From Propionispira raffinosivorans DSM 20765 (GTDB lineage: Bacteria; Bacillota; Negativicutes; Selenomonadales; Selenomonadaceae), in contig NZ_KB905864.1 in assembly GCF_000381065.1 (NCBI RefSeq), positions 1 to 57,211 of the forward strand: a stretch of DNA of 57,211 nt, read 5' to 3'. The notes under the pieces are model-generated. The model was given only the letters and a program-made list of their open reading frames with translations, ran no database searches and was not told the origin of the DNA. Position 1 is the first letter of the stretch. Every line of letters begins with the position of its first letter. Shown one piece after another: positions 8,914-18,847 of this stretch. The position numbers were made by a program, and so were the translations under genes.

Positions 8914-9807
8914 TTATTTTTTACTTGCGAGTGGCATTGGTGAATTTTGCAACATTTCTAAAAAGTTTTTTGCGATATTTGATAAATAACGATTGCGGCT
9001 CCAAATGATATTGGCATATAAGGGGAGTATTGGTTCGGAAACTTCTTTATAGATTAAATTTTTATTTTGATTCAACAAGGCACTGGTTTTTGGAATGATG
9101 GCAATACCGAGTCCGGTGTCGCTCAAGGCTATCATGGAACGAATATCATTGTGCAGACAAATGATATTCGGATTTAGATTATTGTCTTCATAATAAGCTC
9201 GGATGCGTTCACTTGAACGATGTAAAATCAATGGTTTATCACTCAATTCTTTCAAGGTAATGGAGTTTTGCGTGGGATGCTGGTTCCATTTTGGATGCAT
9301 GGCAGCGACCATCAACTGTGTTGGCAGGGGAATTGAATCATAGATTGTTGTATCAACCGGGCATAAAACAATGCCGATTTCAATTACACCGTTTGTCAGG
9401 AGATTTGTAATCATATGGTTATCAGCATCATAAATACGAAAAGAAATCTTGGGATATTTTTGGCTGTAATTTAGGATTTGTTCGGGTAGAAATGTAGCAC
9501 CTAAAGCAGTGACGGCGGCAATCGATAAGGTTCCGACCTCGCCCTTGTCAATATCTTTGATTTCTTTTTGTGTTTTTGTGACGAGTTCGACAATTTGATT
9601 TCCTTTTTCATAAAGAGCTTCACCCGCTTCGGTGAGTTTTATATTTCGTCCGACTTTTTTTATTAATTGGACACCTAGTTCTTCTTCAAATTTTTTTAAT
9701 TGTGCGGTTAATGGTGGCTGGGAAATACAGAGTTTTTTTGCCGCACTGGTAATTTGTCCTTCTTTAGCTACAGTTAGAAAATAATATAGTTTTTTTAAAT
9801 TAATCAT
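8914..9807 (-). CDS. LysR family transcriptional regulator
   Basis: The first 60 residues form the winged helix-turn-helix of LysR regulators (AAKKLCISQPPLTAQLKKFE). The rest is the periplasmic-binding-protein-like effector domain. The ATG at 9807 is preferred because GGAG lies about 6-7 bases upstream; an ATG four codons earlier overlaps that site. The target and effector are unknown. It points away from the exporter operon starting at 10314 and could regulate it, but about 500 bases with a repeat element and a terminator lie between. Confidence 0.88.
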   Translation of the reverse strand: MINLKKLYYFLTVAKEGQITSAAKKLCISQPPLTAQLKKFEEELGVQLIKKVGRNIKLTEAGEALYEKGNQIVELVTKTQKEIKDIDKGEVGTLSIAAVTALGATFLPEQILNYSQKYPKISFRIYDADNHMITNLLTNGVIEIGIVLCPVDTTIYDSIPLPTQLMVAAMHPKWNQHPTQNSITLKELSDKPLILHRSSERIRAYYEDNNLNPNIICLHNDIRSMIALSDTGLGIAIIPKTSALLNQNKNLIYKEVSEPILPLYANIIWSRNRYLSNIAKNFLEMLQNSPMPLASKK

Positions 9808-9825
9808 CAGCGGCTCCATCTATAT

Positions 9826-9970
9826 ATATGGCATTAAACATTTTATATGGTAATCGTCAAAAATGGGGTATAGGGCTCCGTGGCGTTACGTAGGAAGCAA
9901 ACGATGCCCTATACCCCATTTCTGGCAGACTGATTGACTGGATGTAATTTCTTTAATGCGTTCTATATAT
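9826..9970 (-). repeat. Full-length copy A of the dispersed intergenic repeat
   Basis: About 145 bases bounded by GGCATTAAA and TTTAATGCGTTCTATA. The centre is an 11-bp stem (GGGGTATAGGG / CCCTATACCCC) whose loop contains CGTTACGTAGGAAGCAAACG. The reverse complement aligns almost base for base with 24587-24732, including the loop. It lies between the lysR start codon and any upstream promoter, so lysR transcription may start in or beyond it. Confidence 0.8.
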
Positions 9971-10042
9971 CATCATTTTTTATAATTTTAGGTTGTTGTT
10001 TTATTATAGTATATAGATGGCATTATAGAAACTATCTTGAAA

Positions 10043-10090
10043 AAAAGAAAGCTGATTCATACATTTTTTGTATGAATCAGCTTTCTTTTT
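10043..10090. terminator. Very strong bidirectional hairpin between lysR and the exporter operon
   Basis: An 18-19 bp perfect stem (AAAGAAAGCTGATTCATAC and its complement) with a short T-rich loop, with A/T runs at both ends. No gene points into it from either side, which suggests it insulates the two units or ends an unannotated transcript. The remaining 10091-10313 is AT-rich, with a possible TTGACT at 10117 and the ribosome site of the next gene. Confidence 0.7.
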
Positions 10091-10313
10091 TGTATTATAC
10101 ATATGAATAAATTTTGACTATAATAAAGCATCAGACGATAAGTTAAAAAATTTTCTTGTTCATGGAATATTTTTGAATAAAATAAAGTTCTCAAGCATAG
10201 TTGCCTGTAAATTTTGTAAAGTTTATCGTATTTGCAAAGGACTGGTTTCTGTGCTTTTTTATTTTAATTCGATCAAAATAGTTTTTGCAACAAGTTTTTA
10301 GCAGGGGGAAATT

Positions 10314-11327
10314 ATGTTAGCTCATGTAATTCGGTATCAAAAGTATCCAGCTCTTTTTGGAATTCTATTGATCAGTATGTCGGCTTTTTTTAGTGGTTGT
10401 GCTACAAGTTCGGCTCAGTCGAAAGAAGTGTGGGGACGTGCGGAAGCCAAAGAAATTGATATAAATTCAAAAATAGCAGGACGTGTTGTAGATTTGCTGG
10501 TAAAAGAAGGCGATGTTGTAAAAAAAGGACAAGTTCTGGCTCGTATTGACAGCCGTGAAATTTCAGCCGAGTCCAAACAGGCTGTTGCTGGTGAAAAAGC
10601 GTTGCGGGCCCAACTTAATCAGGCCTCCGCTAATACGAAAATTAAAGATCAAACTTTGCTTTCGACTGTCAATGTGGCCAAGGCTCAATTAGCGAAGGCG
10701 GAAGCGAATCTTGATGAAGCACAATCTGATTATGACCGGTTTGCAAAATTATTGGAAGGTAATGCTGTATCGGAACAAACGTTTAAAAGTTATCAGACGA
10801 AATATCAGGTAGCTGTGGCAGCCAAGCAAGAAGCCGAAGCTTCAGTGGCCGAAGCCGAAGCGAATGTGATGCAGCACCAAGAAAATATTGCTGATGAAGA
10901 ATCTTTGCGCAGTAAAATAGAACAATCTGCTGCTGCTGTAGATCAAACCCAAGTCAATCTTGATGAAACAGAAATCCGAGCACCATTTGATGGTGTAATC
11001 ACGGCTAAGTATGTTGAAGTGGGAGCGATGATTTCGACAGGAATTCCCTTGGTGAGTATACAAGATCCGAATGACAATTGGATTAATTTGAAAGTACCAG
11101 AAACCGATTTGGCAAAATACCAACTTGGCACGGCAGTTTCAATGCAAGGTCGGGATGCAAATCTTATCGTGAATGGCACAATTGTTGATGTTAGCAAAAA
11201 GTCTGAATATGCAACATATCGTGCTACGAGTGAACGGGATCAAAAAGATATTATTACTTTTAATGTAAAAATTCAGGTGAATTCAGAGAAACTCCGTCCA
11301 GGGATGCAGTTTCATATAGCAGGTTGA
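10314..11327 (+). CDS. HlyD/membrane-fusion family efflux lipoprotein
   Basis: The membrane-fusion subunit of an exporter. The N-terminus has a hydrophobic segment and a lipobox ending at Cys29 (FFSGC). A split biotinyl-lipoyl domain flanks a long alanine-rich coiled-coil hairpin (about 85-215), followed by the barrel (EIRAPFDGVI). It resembles YbhG-type partners of ABC-2 exporters. GGGGG lies 7 bases before the ATG. Its stop overlaps the start region of the next gene, so the three genes form an operon. Confidence 0.87.
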   Translation: MLAHVIRYQKYPALFGILLISMSAFFSGCATSSAQSKEVWGRAEAKEIDINSKIAGRVVDLLVKEGDVVKKGQVLARIDSREISAESKQAVAGEKALRAQLNQASANTKIKDQTLLSTVNVAKAQLAKAEANLDEAQSDYDRFAKLLEGNAVSEQTFKSYQTKYQVAVAAKQEAEASVAEAEANVMQHQENIADEESLRSKIEQSAAAVDQTQVNLDETEIRAPFDGVITAKYVEVGAMISTGIPLVSIQDPNDNWINLKVPETDLAKYQLGTAVSMQGRDANLIVNGTIVDVSKKSEYATYRATSERDQKDIITFNVKIQVNSEKLRPGMQFHIAG

Positions 11328-11332
11328 TAAAA

Positions 11333-12493
11333 ATGATGAAGTTAGTTTCTATTTTTTTCCAAGAAATTCAGTTTATTTTAAAAGAGAAAAAGAATTTGCT
11401 CTTTCTATTTTTTTTACCGATTTTGTATGCTGCTTTTTTTGGCTATGTTTATAGTGCGGAAAGTTTAAAATATATTCCCGTGGTGGTTTTAGATCAGGAT
11501 CAAAGCAGTGCCAGTCGTTCATTGGTGTCGGCTTTTGCGGATTCGGAGCGGTTTGACATTGTGGCTGTTGTAGAAACGCAGGAAGAATATGAAAAAGTTT
11601 TGGATTGTGAAGATGCTTTAGTTGGTATTGGTATTCCTTCAGATTTCGCTAAACATATTAAAACGGGTATTGGCTCGAGTGTGATCGTTACGAGCAATGG
11701 CAAAAATCTTATGTACCCGAATTCTGCATTGTCCTTTGCCAGAGAAATTATTACTACATATAATGGCGGTCTTGGTAAAAAATTAGTGGAAGCAATGGGA
11801 CAATTTCCTGGGCAAGCTGCCTATACAGTAGCTCCGGTGAGTATGCGGCTGCGTATATTCAACAATCCAACGAATTCCTATCTGCCCTTTATGTTACCAG
11901 GGATGGTGACAAATGGTGTACAGATTGGTATCATGATGGCCGTTTTTTTAGCTATTGTGAGAGAATATACAAATCTTGATTTATGGAAGGAAAATTCGCT
12001 GCTAGTGATTTTATTTGGCAAAATAGCTGCCTATTGGATTTTATCTTTAGCAGGTGCACTATTGGCGATTGGTTTTTATGTTTTTGTCTATAATATTCCG
12101 TTTATCGGGAGCTTTTTTGATATTTTAATTTTATATAGTTCATTTATTTTTGCTGTGGTTACGATAGGTATGCTTTTTTCGGCTATGGCGCCTAGTGTTA
12201 TGGTACCGTTTCATCCCATTGAATTTATTTACTTTATGCCAGCTTTTTTATATAGTGGTTATTCATGGCCGGAATTCTCAAAAAACCTGTTTACACAGGT
12301 TTATGCATATTTATTACCGATGAATTATATTGCGGATCCGGTTCGTGATATTTTATTAATGGGGTTTTCTGAAAATATAGGACGCAATAGTTTGATTTTA
12401 TGCTGTTTTGGTATGGCAGCTTTTGTCGTGACAGGTTTGGTTTGTAAGAAAAGAATAAAAACTGTATTACTTGAGGCAGAGGTGAAAATATGA
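11333..12493 (+). CDS. ABC-2 type transporter permease (first of pair)
   Basis: An inner-membrane ABC-2 permease similar to YbhS/YbhR. One N-terminal membrane helix is followed by a large extracytoplasmic domain (about 45-175) and five helices at the C-terminus. The ATG at 11333 is chosen over an overlapping TTG at 11324 because AGG at 11321-11323 is well spaced. It overlaps the second permease by ATGA. No ATPase gene is present in the operon. Confidence 0.87.
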   Translation: MMKLVSIFFQEIQFILKEKKNLLFLFFLPILYAAFFGYVYSAESLKYIPVVVLDQDQSSASRSLVSAFADSERFDIVAVVETQEEYEKVLDCEDALVGIGIPSDFAKHIKTGIGSSVIVTSNGKNLMYPNSALSFAREIITTYNGGLGKKLVEAMGQFPGQAAYTVAPVSMRLRIFNNPTNSYLPFMLPGMVTNGVQIGIMMAVFLAIVREYTNLDLWKENSLLVILFGKIAAYWILSLAGALLAIGFYVFVYNIPFIGSFFDILILYSSFIFAVVTIGMLFSAMAPSVMVPFHPIEFIYFMPAFLYSGYSWPEFSKNLFTQVYAYLLPMNYIADPVRDILLMGFSENIGRNSLILCCFGMAAFVVTGLVCKKRIKTVLLEAEVKI

Positions 12494-13653
12494 CTTGGTG
12501 GACTATTACCCTGTGTGAATTAAAAATTCTCGTGACACAAAAACCAAAATTGATCTTTAGTATGTTCGTTATTCCACTTTGCTATTTATTATTGTTTGGC
12601 ACGTTATTCAGCAAAAATTCGGTGGATCAGATTCCTTTGGTTATTTGTGATGAAAGCCAGACCTATTTTAGTAGTAAACTAATCGATGGCTTTGAAAATA
12701 CGGAGCGATTTTCGGTTGTACAGTATGTGAATTCACCACAGGAGATGCAGCGGTATCTTTATGAAAAAAAAGCAATGGTTGGGATTGGAATCCCAAAAAA
12801 TTTTGCGCACGATATAAAAAATGGACGCTCTTCTCAAATTGTTGTGCAAATTAACGGGACAAACTTAATGGTGACGAATACGGCTATTACGGCAGCGCAG
12901 GATGTATTTGATGTGTTTGCCCAGCAGACGGCCGTTAATTTGTTGCGTAATCAGTCTGGTATTAAGAATATAGAAACTAAAATTGTTCCTGTACAAATGA
13001 AAACGCGGATATTGTATAATCCAACATTGGATTATAAGTTGTTTTTTTTATTTGGGCTGCTTATGACTTCGTTTCAAATGACAATGTTTATTCCGACGAC
13101 TGCTTCTGTTTTTATGGAATATAAAGCGAAACAGTATACGCACTATGCAGCTAGTCAGGTTATAATTGGTAAGATTATGCCATTTATGCTAGCTGCTTCT
13201 TTAGCCTTTATTATGCATTTAACGATTGCAGTTTTTGTGTTTGATTTGCCATATAAAGGCGATTTGCGGCAAGTATTTTTACTCGGTTTAGGTTTTATTT
13301 TTGCCATGACCACATTAGCGAGTGTTATTGCATCTTTTATCAAGGATTTTTTCTTTTTTTATCGTTTAGCTTTGGCCGGTGTCATTCCCGTTTTTATGAT
13401 TTCTGGGTATACCTGGCCATCCAGTGCGATGCCGTGGATTATCCAAAAAACCGCTTTTTTTATTCCCTATACCCATATTGCCTCGCCTTTACGCAGTTTT
13501 ATGATGGCTGGTTTTTCCCCTGTTGGTTATAAAGATATTTTTATTTTATATATGTATGGCTGTGTTATGTTGATGTGGTCGATTTATCGGTATAAAAAAT
13601 TTTGTCAAACTGAAATCAATATAGTGCATACTTCAGTTGCAGTTGGAGAATAA
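12490..13653 (+). CDS. ABC-2 type transporter permease (second of pair)
   Basis: The second permease has the same build as its neighbour: one N-terminal helix, a large extracytoplasmic domain, then five C-terminal helices (387 residues). Its start overlaps the preceding stop (ATGA), with GAGG upstream, indicating translational coupling. The pair would form a heterodimeric pore fed by the HlyD-type subunit. The substrate is unknown; related systems export drugs or cationic compounds. The energising ATPase must be encoded elsewhere. Confidence 0.87.
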   Translation: MTWWTITLCELKILVTQKPKLIFSMFVIPLCYLLLFGTLFSKNSVDQIPLVICDESQTYFSSKLIDGFENTERFSVVQYVNSPQEMQRYLYEKKAMVGIGIPKNFAHDIKNGRSSQIVVQINGTNLMVTNTAITAAQDVFDVFAQQTAVNLLRNQSGIKNIETKIVPVQMKTRILYNPTLDYKLFFLFGLLMTSFQMTMFIPTTASVFMEYKAKQYTHYAASQVIIGKIMPFMLAASLAFIMHLTIAVFVFDLPYKGDLRQVFLLGLGFIFAMTTLASVIASFIKDFFFFYRLALAGVIPVFMISGYTWPSSAMPWIIQKTAFFIPYTHIASPLRSFMMAGFSPVGYKDIFILYMYGCVMLMWSIYRYKKFCQTEINIVHTSVAVGE

Positions 13654-13796
13654 GCTGCGAACATTGTTCCTGCTTTTAGGATAAAACCATTTTTTTTTAC
13701 GTATTTCAGAATCTCTATTATTGTTATATATATTTTGTAATACTCATAAAAAGAATATATATTGTTTTTAACAAACCCTTATAAACTGTGGACTTA

Positions 13797-13825
13797 TGGA
13801 CATTTTTTCTAAAAAATGATATAAT
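13797..13825 (+). promoter_or_regulatory. Promoter of gyrA
   Basis: TGGACA (13797-13802) and TATAAT (13820-13825) are spaced by 17 bases. The predicted start near 13832 leaves a 65-base leader before the GTG start codon. Confidence 0.65.
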
Positions 13826-13896
13826 TAAGAGCTAGAGATAAAAGCTAATATATTTTTTTAAAATAGATTTAGAGAATATGATTTTGAGGTGAGAAT

Positions 13897-16329
13897 GTGG
13901 ATTTTGGTTTAGGTAGAGTTTTACCGGTAAAAATTGAAGATGAGATGCAAAATTCTTATATCGATTATGCGATGAGTGTTATTGTCATGCGTGCATTGCC
14001 GGATGTCCGTGATGGTTTGAAACCAGTCCATCGTCGTATTATGTATGCGATGCATGAAGCTGGAATGGGGTCCAATAAACCATATAAGAAATCGGCCCGT
14101 ATCGTTGGGGAAGTATTAGGTAAATATCATCCGCATGGGGATACCTCCGTTTACGAAGCTATCGTGCGTATGGCACAAGATTTCTCGTCTAGATACATGC
14201 TGGCTGATGGACATGGTAATTTTGGTTCGGTTGATGGTGACTCCGCTGCGGCAATGCGTTATACAGAAGTACGTATGTCAAAGGTTGCGGAAGCAATGTT
14301 GCAAGATATCGAAAAAGAAACAGTCGATTTTGCACCGAATTATGATGAATCACTGAAGGAGCCAACCGTTCTTCCTTCTAAATTGCCAAATCTTTTGGTG
14401 AATGGTTCATCTGGGATTGCTGTAGGCATGGCAACGAACATTCCGCCGCATAACCTGAATGAAGTGGTTGACGGCGTTTTATTAATGATAGAAAATCCAG
14501 ATGTAACGATTGAGGAACTCATGACGGTCATTAAAGGACCAGATTTCCCGACAGCTGGTTTAATTTTGGGACAGGAAGGTATTCAATCAGCTTATCGAAC
14601 TGGCCGTGGTGTAGTGAAGATGCGGGCGCAGGCTCGGGCTGAAGTTATGTCCAATGGTAAACCGCGTATTTTGGTTACAGAGCTTCCTTATCAGGTTAAT
14701 AAAGCTCGCCTTGTAGAAAAAATTGCTGAACTTGTTCGTGATAAAACCGTTGAGGGCATTACGGATCTTCGTGATGAATCCGATCGGAATGGTATGCGGG
14801 TGGTCATTGAACTGCGTCGCGATATTAATCCAGATGTAATTTTAAACCAATTGTATAAGCATACACAATTGCAGGAAAGTTTTGGTATTATCATGCTGGC
14901 ATTGGTTGATGGTCGCCCGCGTGTTCTTACATTACAAGAAGTTCTTTATTATTATATTGAACATCAAAAAAATGTCATTACTCGCCGGACTCGCTATGAA
15001 CTAAGTAAAGCAAAAGCGAGAGCACACATTTTAGAAGGTTTGACGATTGCTCTCGATCATATTGATGCGGTTATTAAGACGATTCGCGGATCCAGAACAG
15101 CGGATATCGCGCGTGAAGGTTTGATGACTGGTTTCAATTTATCGGAGAAACAGGCACAAGCGATTCTTGACTTACGTCTCCAAAGATTAACTGGTTTGGA
15201 ACGCGAAAAAATCGAAGAAGAATATCAGGAAATTTTAAAAACAATTGCGTGGTTAGAATCGGTGTTGGCTGATGAAACAAAGATTTTAAATATAATCAAA
15301 GAAGAATTAATTGAAGTAAAACGAAAATTTGGTGATGCTCGTCGCACGAGAATTACAGCTGATTTTTCAAAAATCGCGATGGAAGATCTTATTGCTGAAG
15401 AAGATGTAATTATTACGCTTACCCATAATAATTACATTAAACGCATGCCGATTGATACATATAAAAATCAAAAACGTGGTGGTCGTGGTGTGACTGGCAT
15501 GGGAACAAAAGAAGAAGATTTTGTGGAAAATATGCTTGTTACAACAACGCATCATACCATTTTGTTCTTTACCAGCCGCGGTCGTGTCTATCGTTTGAAA
15601 GGGTATGAAATTGCTGAATCAAGCCGAACTGCTAAAGGAACGGCGATTATCAATCTCTTACAACTAGAACCAAATGAAAAGATTACAGCGGTTATTCCAA
15701 TTCAAAAATTCACAGCGGATCGTTTTCTGTTTATGGCAACTCGCAAAGGGATTGTTAAGAAAACAGAACTCATGGAATTTGATACGACTCGCAAGGGTGG
15801 CTTAATTGCAATCACTTTGGATGATGATGACGATTTGATTGGGGTAAAACTGACCGATGGCACGCGGTATGTTATCTTAGGAACTTCAGCTGGAATGGCG
15901 ATTTCTTTTGCGGAAGGCGATGTTCGCTCGATGGGAAGAAATGCCCGTGGTGTTAGAGGAATTCGTCTTAAAACAAAGGATGTTGTTGTGGGAATGGATA
16001 ACCTCAAACGCGATGCGGAAGTGCTTACGGTTACAGAGGAAGGCTTCGGTAAACGGACCGCGACTTCAGAATATCGTTCGCAGACACGCGGCGGTAAAGG
16101 GCTCATCAACATGAAAGTAACGGATAAAACTGGTACGGTTGTTGGACTTAAAGTTGTTCGTCCAGGTCAGGAACTGATGCTCATTACAACAGAAGGCATT
16201 GTAATTCGGACCAATGTCGATGAAGTATCTGTTATTAGCCGGAACACACAGGGTGTGAAATTGATGCGAACCGATTTAAATGATAAGGTGGCTTCTTTAG
16301 CTGCCATGGATCAAAAAGCAGATACGTAA
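13897..16329 (+). CDS. gyrA: DNA gyrase subunit A
   Basis: GyrA cuts and rejoins DNA while gyrase adds negative supercoils. The catalytic Tyr is residue 122 (RYTEV), exactly the E. coli position. The gyrase-specific box appears as QKRGGRG in the C-terminal beta-pinwheel, which separates it from ParC. In the quinolone region, position 83 is Thr and position 87 is Glu. The start is GTG with GAGGTGA 4 bases upstream. gyrB is not next to it here; the gene has its own promoter and terminator. Confidence 0.96.
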   Translation: MDFGLGRVLPVKIEDEMQNSYIDYAMSVIVMRALPDVRDGLKPVHRRIMYAMHEAGMGSNKPYKKSARIVGEVLGKYHPHGDTSVYEAIVRMAQDFSSRYMLADGHGNFGSVDGDSAAAMRYTEVRMSKVAEAMLQDIEKETVDFAPNYDESLKEPTVLPSKLPNLLVNGSSGIAVGMATNIPPHNLNEVVDGVLLMIENPDVTIEELMTVIKGPDFPTAGLILGQEGIQSAYRTGRGVVKMRAQARAEVMSNGKPRILVTELPYQVNKARLVEKIAELVRDKTVEGITDLRDESDRNGMRVVIELRRDINPDVILNQLYKHTQLQESFGIIMLALVDGRPRVLTLQEVLYYYIEHQKNVITRRTRYELSKAKARAHILEGLTIALDHIDAVIKTIRGSRTADIAREGLMTGFNLSEKQAQAILDLRLQRLTGLEREKIEEEYQEILKTIAWLESVLADETKILNIIKEELIEVKRKFGDARRTRITADFSKIAMEDLIAEEDVIITLTHNNYIKRMPIDTYKNQKRGGRGVTGMGTKEEDFVENMLVTTTHHTILFFTSRGRVYRLKGYEIAESSRTAKGTAIINLLQLEPNEKITAVIPIQKFTADRFLFMATRKGIVKKTELMEFDTTRKGGLIAITLDDDDDLIGVKLTDGTRYVILGTSAGMAISFAEGDVRSMGRNARGVRGIRLKTKDVVVGMDNLKRDAEVLTVTEEGFGKRTATSEYRSQTRGGKGLINMKVTDKTGTVVGLKVVRPGQELMLITTEGIVIRTNVDEVSVISRNTQGVKLMRTDLNDKVASLAAMDQKADT

Positions 16330-16333
16330 AATA

Positions 16334-16371
16334 AAATGAAGGCATGCCATTTGGCATGCCTTCATTTTTAT
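16334..16371. terminator. Bidirectional terminator between gyrA and the LCP gene
   Basis: AAAATGAAGGCATGCC pairs with GGCATGCCTTCATTTT around a very short loop, with A/T runs on both sides. Confidence 0.9.
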
Positions 16372-17606
16372 TGAGTTTTTGTATTGTCGGAAACTGATGG
16401 ACCATTTGTCGATTTTGATGGTCCTGATGTATCCGAAGTCGGTGCATTACCGGGTTCTTGTTTAGCTGGTATTTTTTCTAGTGGTTTTGCATCTGAATTT
16501 TTGCTGTCACTTGAACTTTTTTTATCTTTGCTGACGGGTGCAGTTTTACTTTGTTTACTGCTACTTGTTGGTTCACTACGCTTAGTGGAATGTCCAATGG
16601 ATGTATCTGTTGCTGGTACTGGTTTTGCCGTTGCTGGAATGGAATTTTCGTATTCCAAGATCTGACGCTCCATCGCGGTTGTCATACTCATATTCATAGT
16701 GAGATCCAAGGCGTTTGCCAAAGTTTGTCTTAATTCTTTGATATTTGGAATCCAATAGCTTATTTCATCAATATAAAGAGGTCTGCCTGGAACCATATCA
16801 GTTTTTAGACCATTTTTTTGTGATTCTTTGATCGTTCCAGCAAATTCAATCATTTGGCGAATCGACATATCTGTTTTGATCGAATTACTGACTTCTTTAA
16901 TAATCGACGGTATTTTCATAATAATCGATGGTGATGCTATTTTGTCGAAAATCGCTTTCATGAATTTTTGTTGACGCTGAATACGTCCAAGGTCCCCTTC
17001 TTCATCACGGTAGCGGACATAGGTAATAGCCGTTTTACCATCCATATGCTGCATGCCTGGCTGTAAGTTAATTACGAGACCGCCATCATCATCCCAAGGG
17101 TCTTCATAATACATGCGCTTTTCTACATCAATATCGATGCCACCAATGGTATCAATAATACGTTGAAAGGCATGTGTATCAATAATGATGTAATGATCGA
17201 GTGTTACTCCGAGAAAATTTTCTACAGTATTTTTGGTTAATTCATGCCCGCCAAAAGCATAGGCATGATTGATTTTATCAAAGCCATGATTTTTGATTTT
17301 GACGCGTGTATCACGGGGAATTGAAAGGAGTGAAGCCTGATCTTTTTTTGGGTCGATTGTTGCTACCATTAAGGTATCACTGCGCCCAACATCATCAGTG
17401 CGGCTGTCTACCCCCATGATCATAATATTTGCTTTATCTTTTGCTGAGAGCATACCCTCGCTTGGCGGTGGTTTAGGAGCATCAAAATATCCGGAGGCTG
17501 CAAAAAGAGCTCCTGCAGATGCTGCGAGAATAAATAGAGCAATAAATGCAATAAACCACTTTGTAGTGGTAGTCATTTTTTTCGGTTTGTCTTGCGGAAG
17601 ATTCAT
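16368..17606 (-). CDS. LCP (LytR-CpsA-Psr) family protein
   Basis: LCP proteins are membrane-anchored, extracytoplasmic enzymes that attach lipid-linked polymers to peptidoglycan or other acceptors. An N-terminal membrane helix (about 15-35) is followed by the LCP domain (about 60-290). That domain has the conserved arginine motifs SIPRDTRV and TYVRYRDEEGDLGRIQRQQ. The last 90 residues are a low-complexity Ser/Pro/Lys tail. The start is uncertain: an ATG at 17615 sits directly on an AGAAGG, so I prefer the one three codons later. Confidence 0.88.
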   Translation of the reverse strand: MNLPQDKPKKMTTTTKWFIAFIALFILAASAGALFAASGYFDAPKPPPSEGMLSAKDKANIMIMGVDSRTDDVGRSDTLMVATIDPKKDQASLLSIPRDTRVKIKNHGFDKINHAYAFGGHELTKNTVENFLGVTLDHYIIIDTHAFQRIIDTIGGIDIDVEKRMYYEDPWDDDGGLVINLQPGMQHMDGKTAITYVRYRDEEGDLGRIQRQQKFMKAIFDKIASPSIIMKIPSIIKEVSNSIKTDMSIRQMIEFAGTIKESQKNGLKTDMVPGRPLYIDEISYWIPNIKELRQTLANALDLTMNMSMTTAMERQILEYENSIPATAKPVPATDTSIGHSTKRSEPTSSSKQSKTAPVSKDKKSSSDSKNSDAKPLEKIPAKQEPGNAPTSDTSGPSKSTNGPSVSDNTKTQ

Positions 17607-17810
17607 AAAACACACATACCTTCTTCATTTTAAAATTAATTTTATGGATTTTTAAGTCTAGTTATTTTTAATAATTTAAAAGCATATCTCTCTATTATAA
17701 ATTTATATGATTTTTAGTGCAATTATTATTTTAAAATAACACAAGAAGATTTGATTTATCTTAGAATTCCATAAATATAGCATGAATTAACGCAGGCCGC
17801 TTATGTTTTA

Positions 17811-18197
17811 TTAATCGAGTGTTTTGCTGACTTTTTTGATAGCGAGACCCAGTGTGGCTACAATGAAAATAACTAAGGCAAAGATTTGTCCCCATAATAA
17901 AGTGATGCTATTTTTTGCATCACCACTTTCGATTTTTTGATTCACTGATTCAAAACTAGAGACGACATATTTGATATCAAAATATTCGCTGGCTGTGAAC
18001 TCTGTTAAAAGATCACGCCTTTCGGCACTTACGGATTGATCAAAAACGACGGCTTTTAGATGTTTGACATCGGTATTGATGACAAATTCGAAAACGAGTA
18101 ATTGAGCAATCGGCCTCATGACCATCATGGCAAAGGTAATATTGTCGCGTTTCATTTGAATGAATTCCTTAACGAGTAATGCGCGCCAACGCATCAT
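17811..18197 (-). pseudogene. Internally deleted ABC-2 permease remnant
   Basis: The first 95 residues match the N-terminal helix and extracytoplasmic domain of an ABC-2 permease like those at 11333-13653. They run straight into a last hydrophobic helix (near residues 100-120). The four membrane segments that should lie between are gone, so the 128-residue product cannot form a channel. Its ATG overlaps the stop of the upstream ATPase fragment, as in an intact operon. Confidence 0.75.
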
Positions 18198-18507
18198 TTC
18201 GCGACATTCTTTGTCTGGGCTTTTATATAATGGACAAATACATCATCCATCATAGGATGAATGATCTCATAAGACCAATCCTGAAGCCGTGCAAGGTGTT
18301 CATTAACCATCAGGAGATAGATATCCTTACCAAAGATATAAACATCCTCATAGGGAATCTCAGCTTGTTGAATTTGTGTAAGCAGGGCCAGGGAGTCTTC
18401 GCTTTTTAATGACAGAAGTTTTCCTGATATGCTGGTTTTTAACTCGCTCGTAGTGCCAGTTGCAACTAATGTTCGGCTTCATCCATGAAATGAGTCGTAA
18501 CGAGCAC
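18194..18507 (-). pseudogene. Remnant of an ABC exporter ATPase (C-terminal part)
   Basis: The minus strand encodes VLVTTHFMDEAEH, the region after Walker B of ABC-2 exporter ATPases. Stop codons interrupt the frame after it. A different frame then continues with a typical ATPase C-terminus ending at the TGA that overlaps the permease start. Walker A and signature motifs are absent, so the gene is broken by both deletion and frameshift. Confidence 0.7.
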
Positions 18508-18625
18508 GGTTGACGTTGACCGTTTCAGCTATTTTACGGATAGAGACTTTGTCCAAGCCATTATTGGCAAAAGTACAATGGCGGCGTTGATTAATTTTGT
18601 TTGACTGGATAAATTTTTCTTTTAC
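18508..18625 (-). pseudogene. Remnant of a TetR family regulator (N-terminal part)
   Basis: The minus strand shows a TetR-type helix-turn-helix: LINAAIVL, a one-base frameshift, then ANNGLDKVSIRKIAETVNVN. The frame then joins directly to the ATPase fragment, so one deletion removed the rest of the regulator, anything between, and most of the ATPase. Confidence 0.65.
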
Positions 18626-18630
18626 GAAAG

Positions 18631-18765
18631 TTATCCACAGGTAAATCTGAATATTTTTTCTGTTTAAGCACAAAATATGGATGTTTTGTGTGGATAAAGT
18701 GCAATATTTAGAGTTATGCACTATTTTATCCACATATCCACAGGCAAGTTATTTTTTTGGATAAA
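18631..18765. promoter_or_regulatory. Cluster of DnaA boxes
   Basis: Three perfect TTATCCACA boxes occur: 18631-18639 (+), 18689-18697 (-) and 18726-18734 (+). Near-matches lie at 18734-18742 and about 18757-18765, all in AT-rich DNA. Such density is usual at replication origins or at DnaA-titrating or regulated sites. dnaA itself is not in the window. Confidence 0.6.
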
Positions 18766-18847
18766 AATGGAATATCATGAATTCTTGATTTTTTGCAGGA
18801 CTAATTGTAAAATTAGGAGAATATTTTAATACAAGTGGGGTGAATAT

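Noticed and set aside
15702..16112. 136-codon minus-strand open frame inside gyrA
   Set aside because: It falls within the GyrA C-terminal domain and has no independent support.
18179..18409. Plus-strand open frame over the dead exporter locus
   Set aside because: The opposite strand there clearly encodes ABC ATPase and permease remnants.
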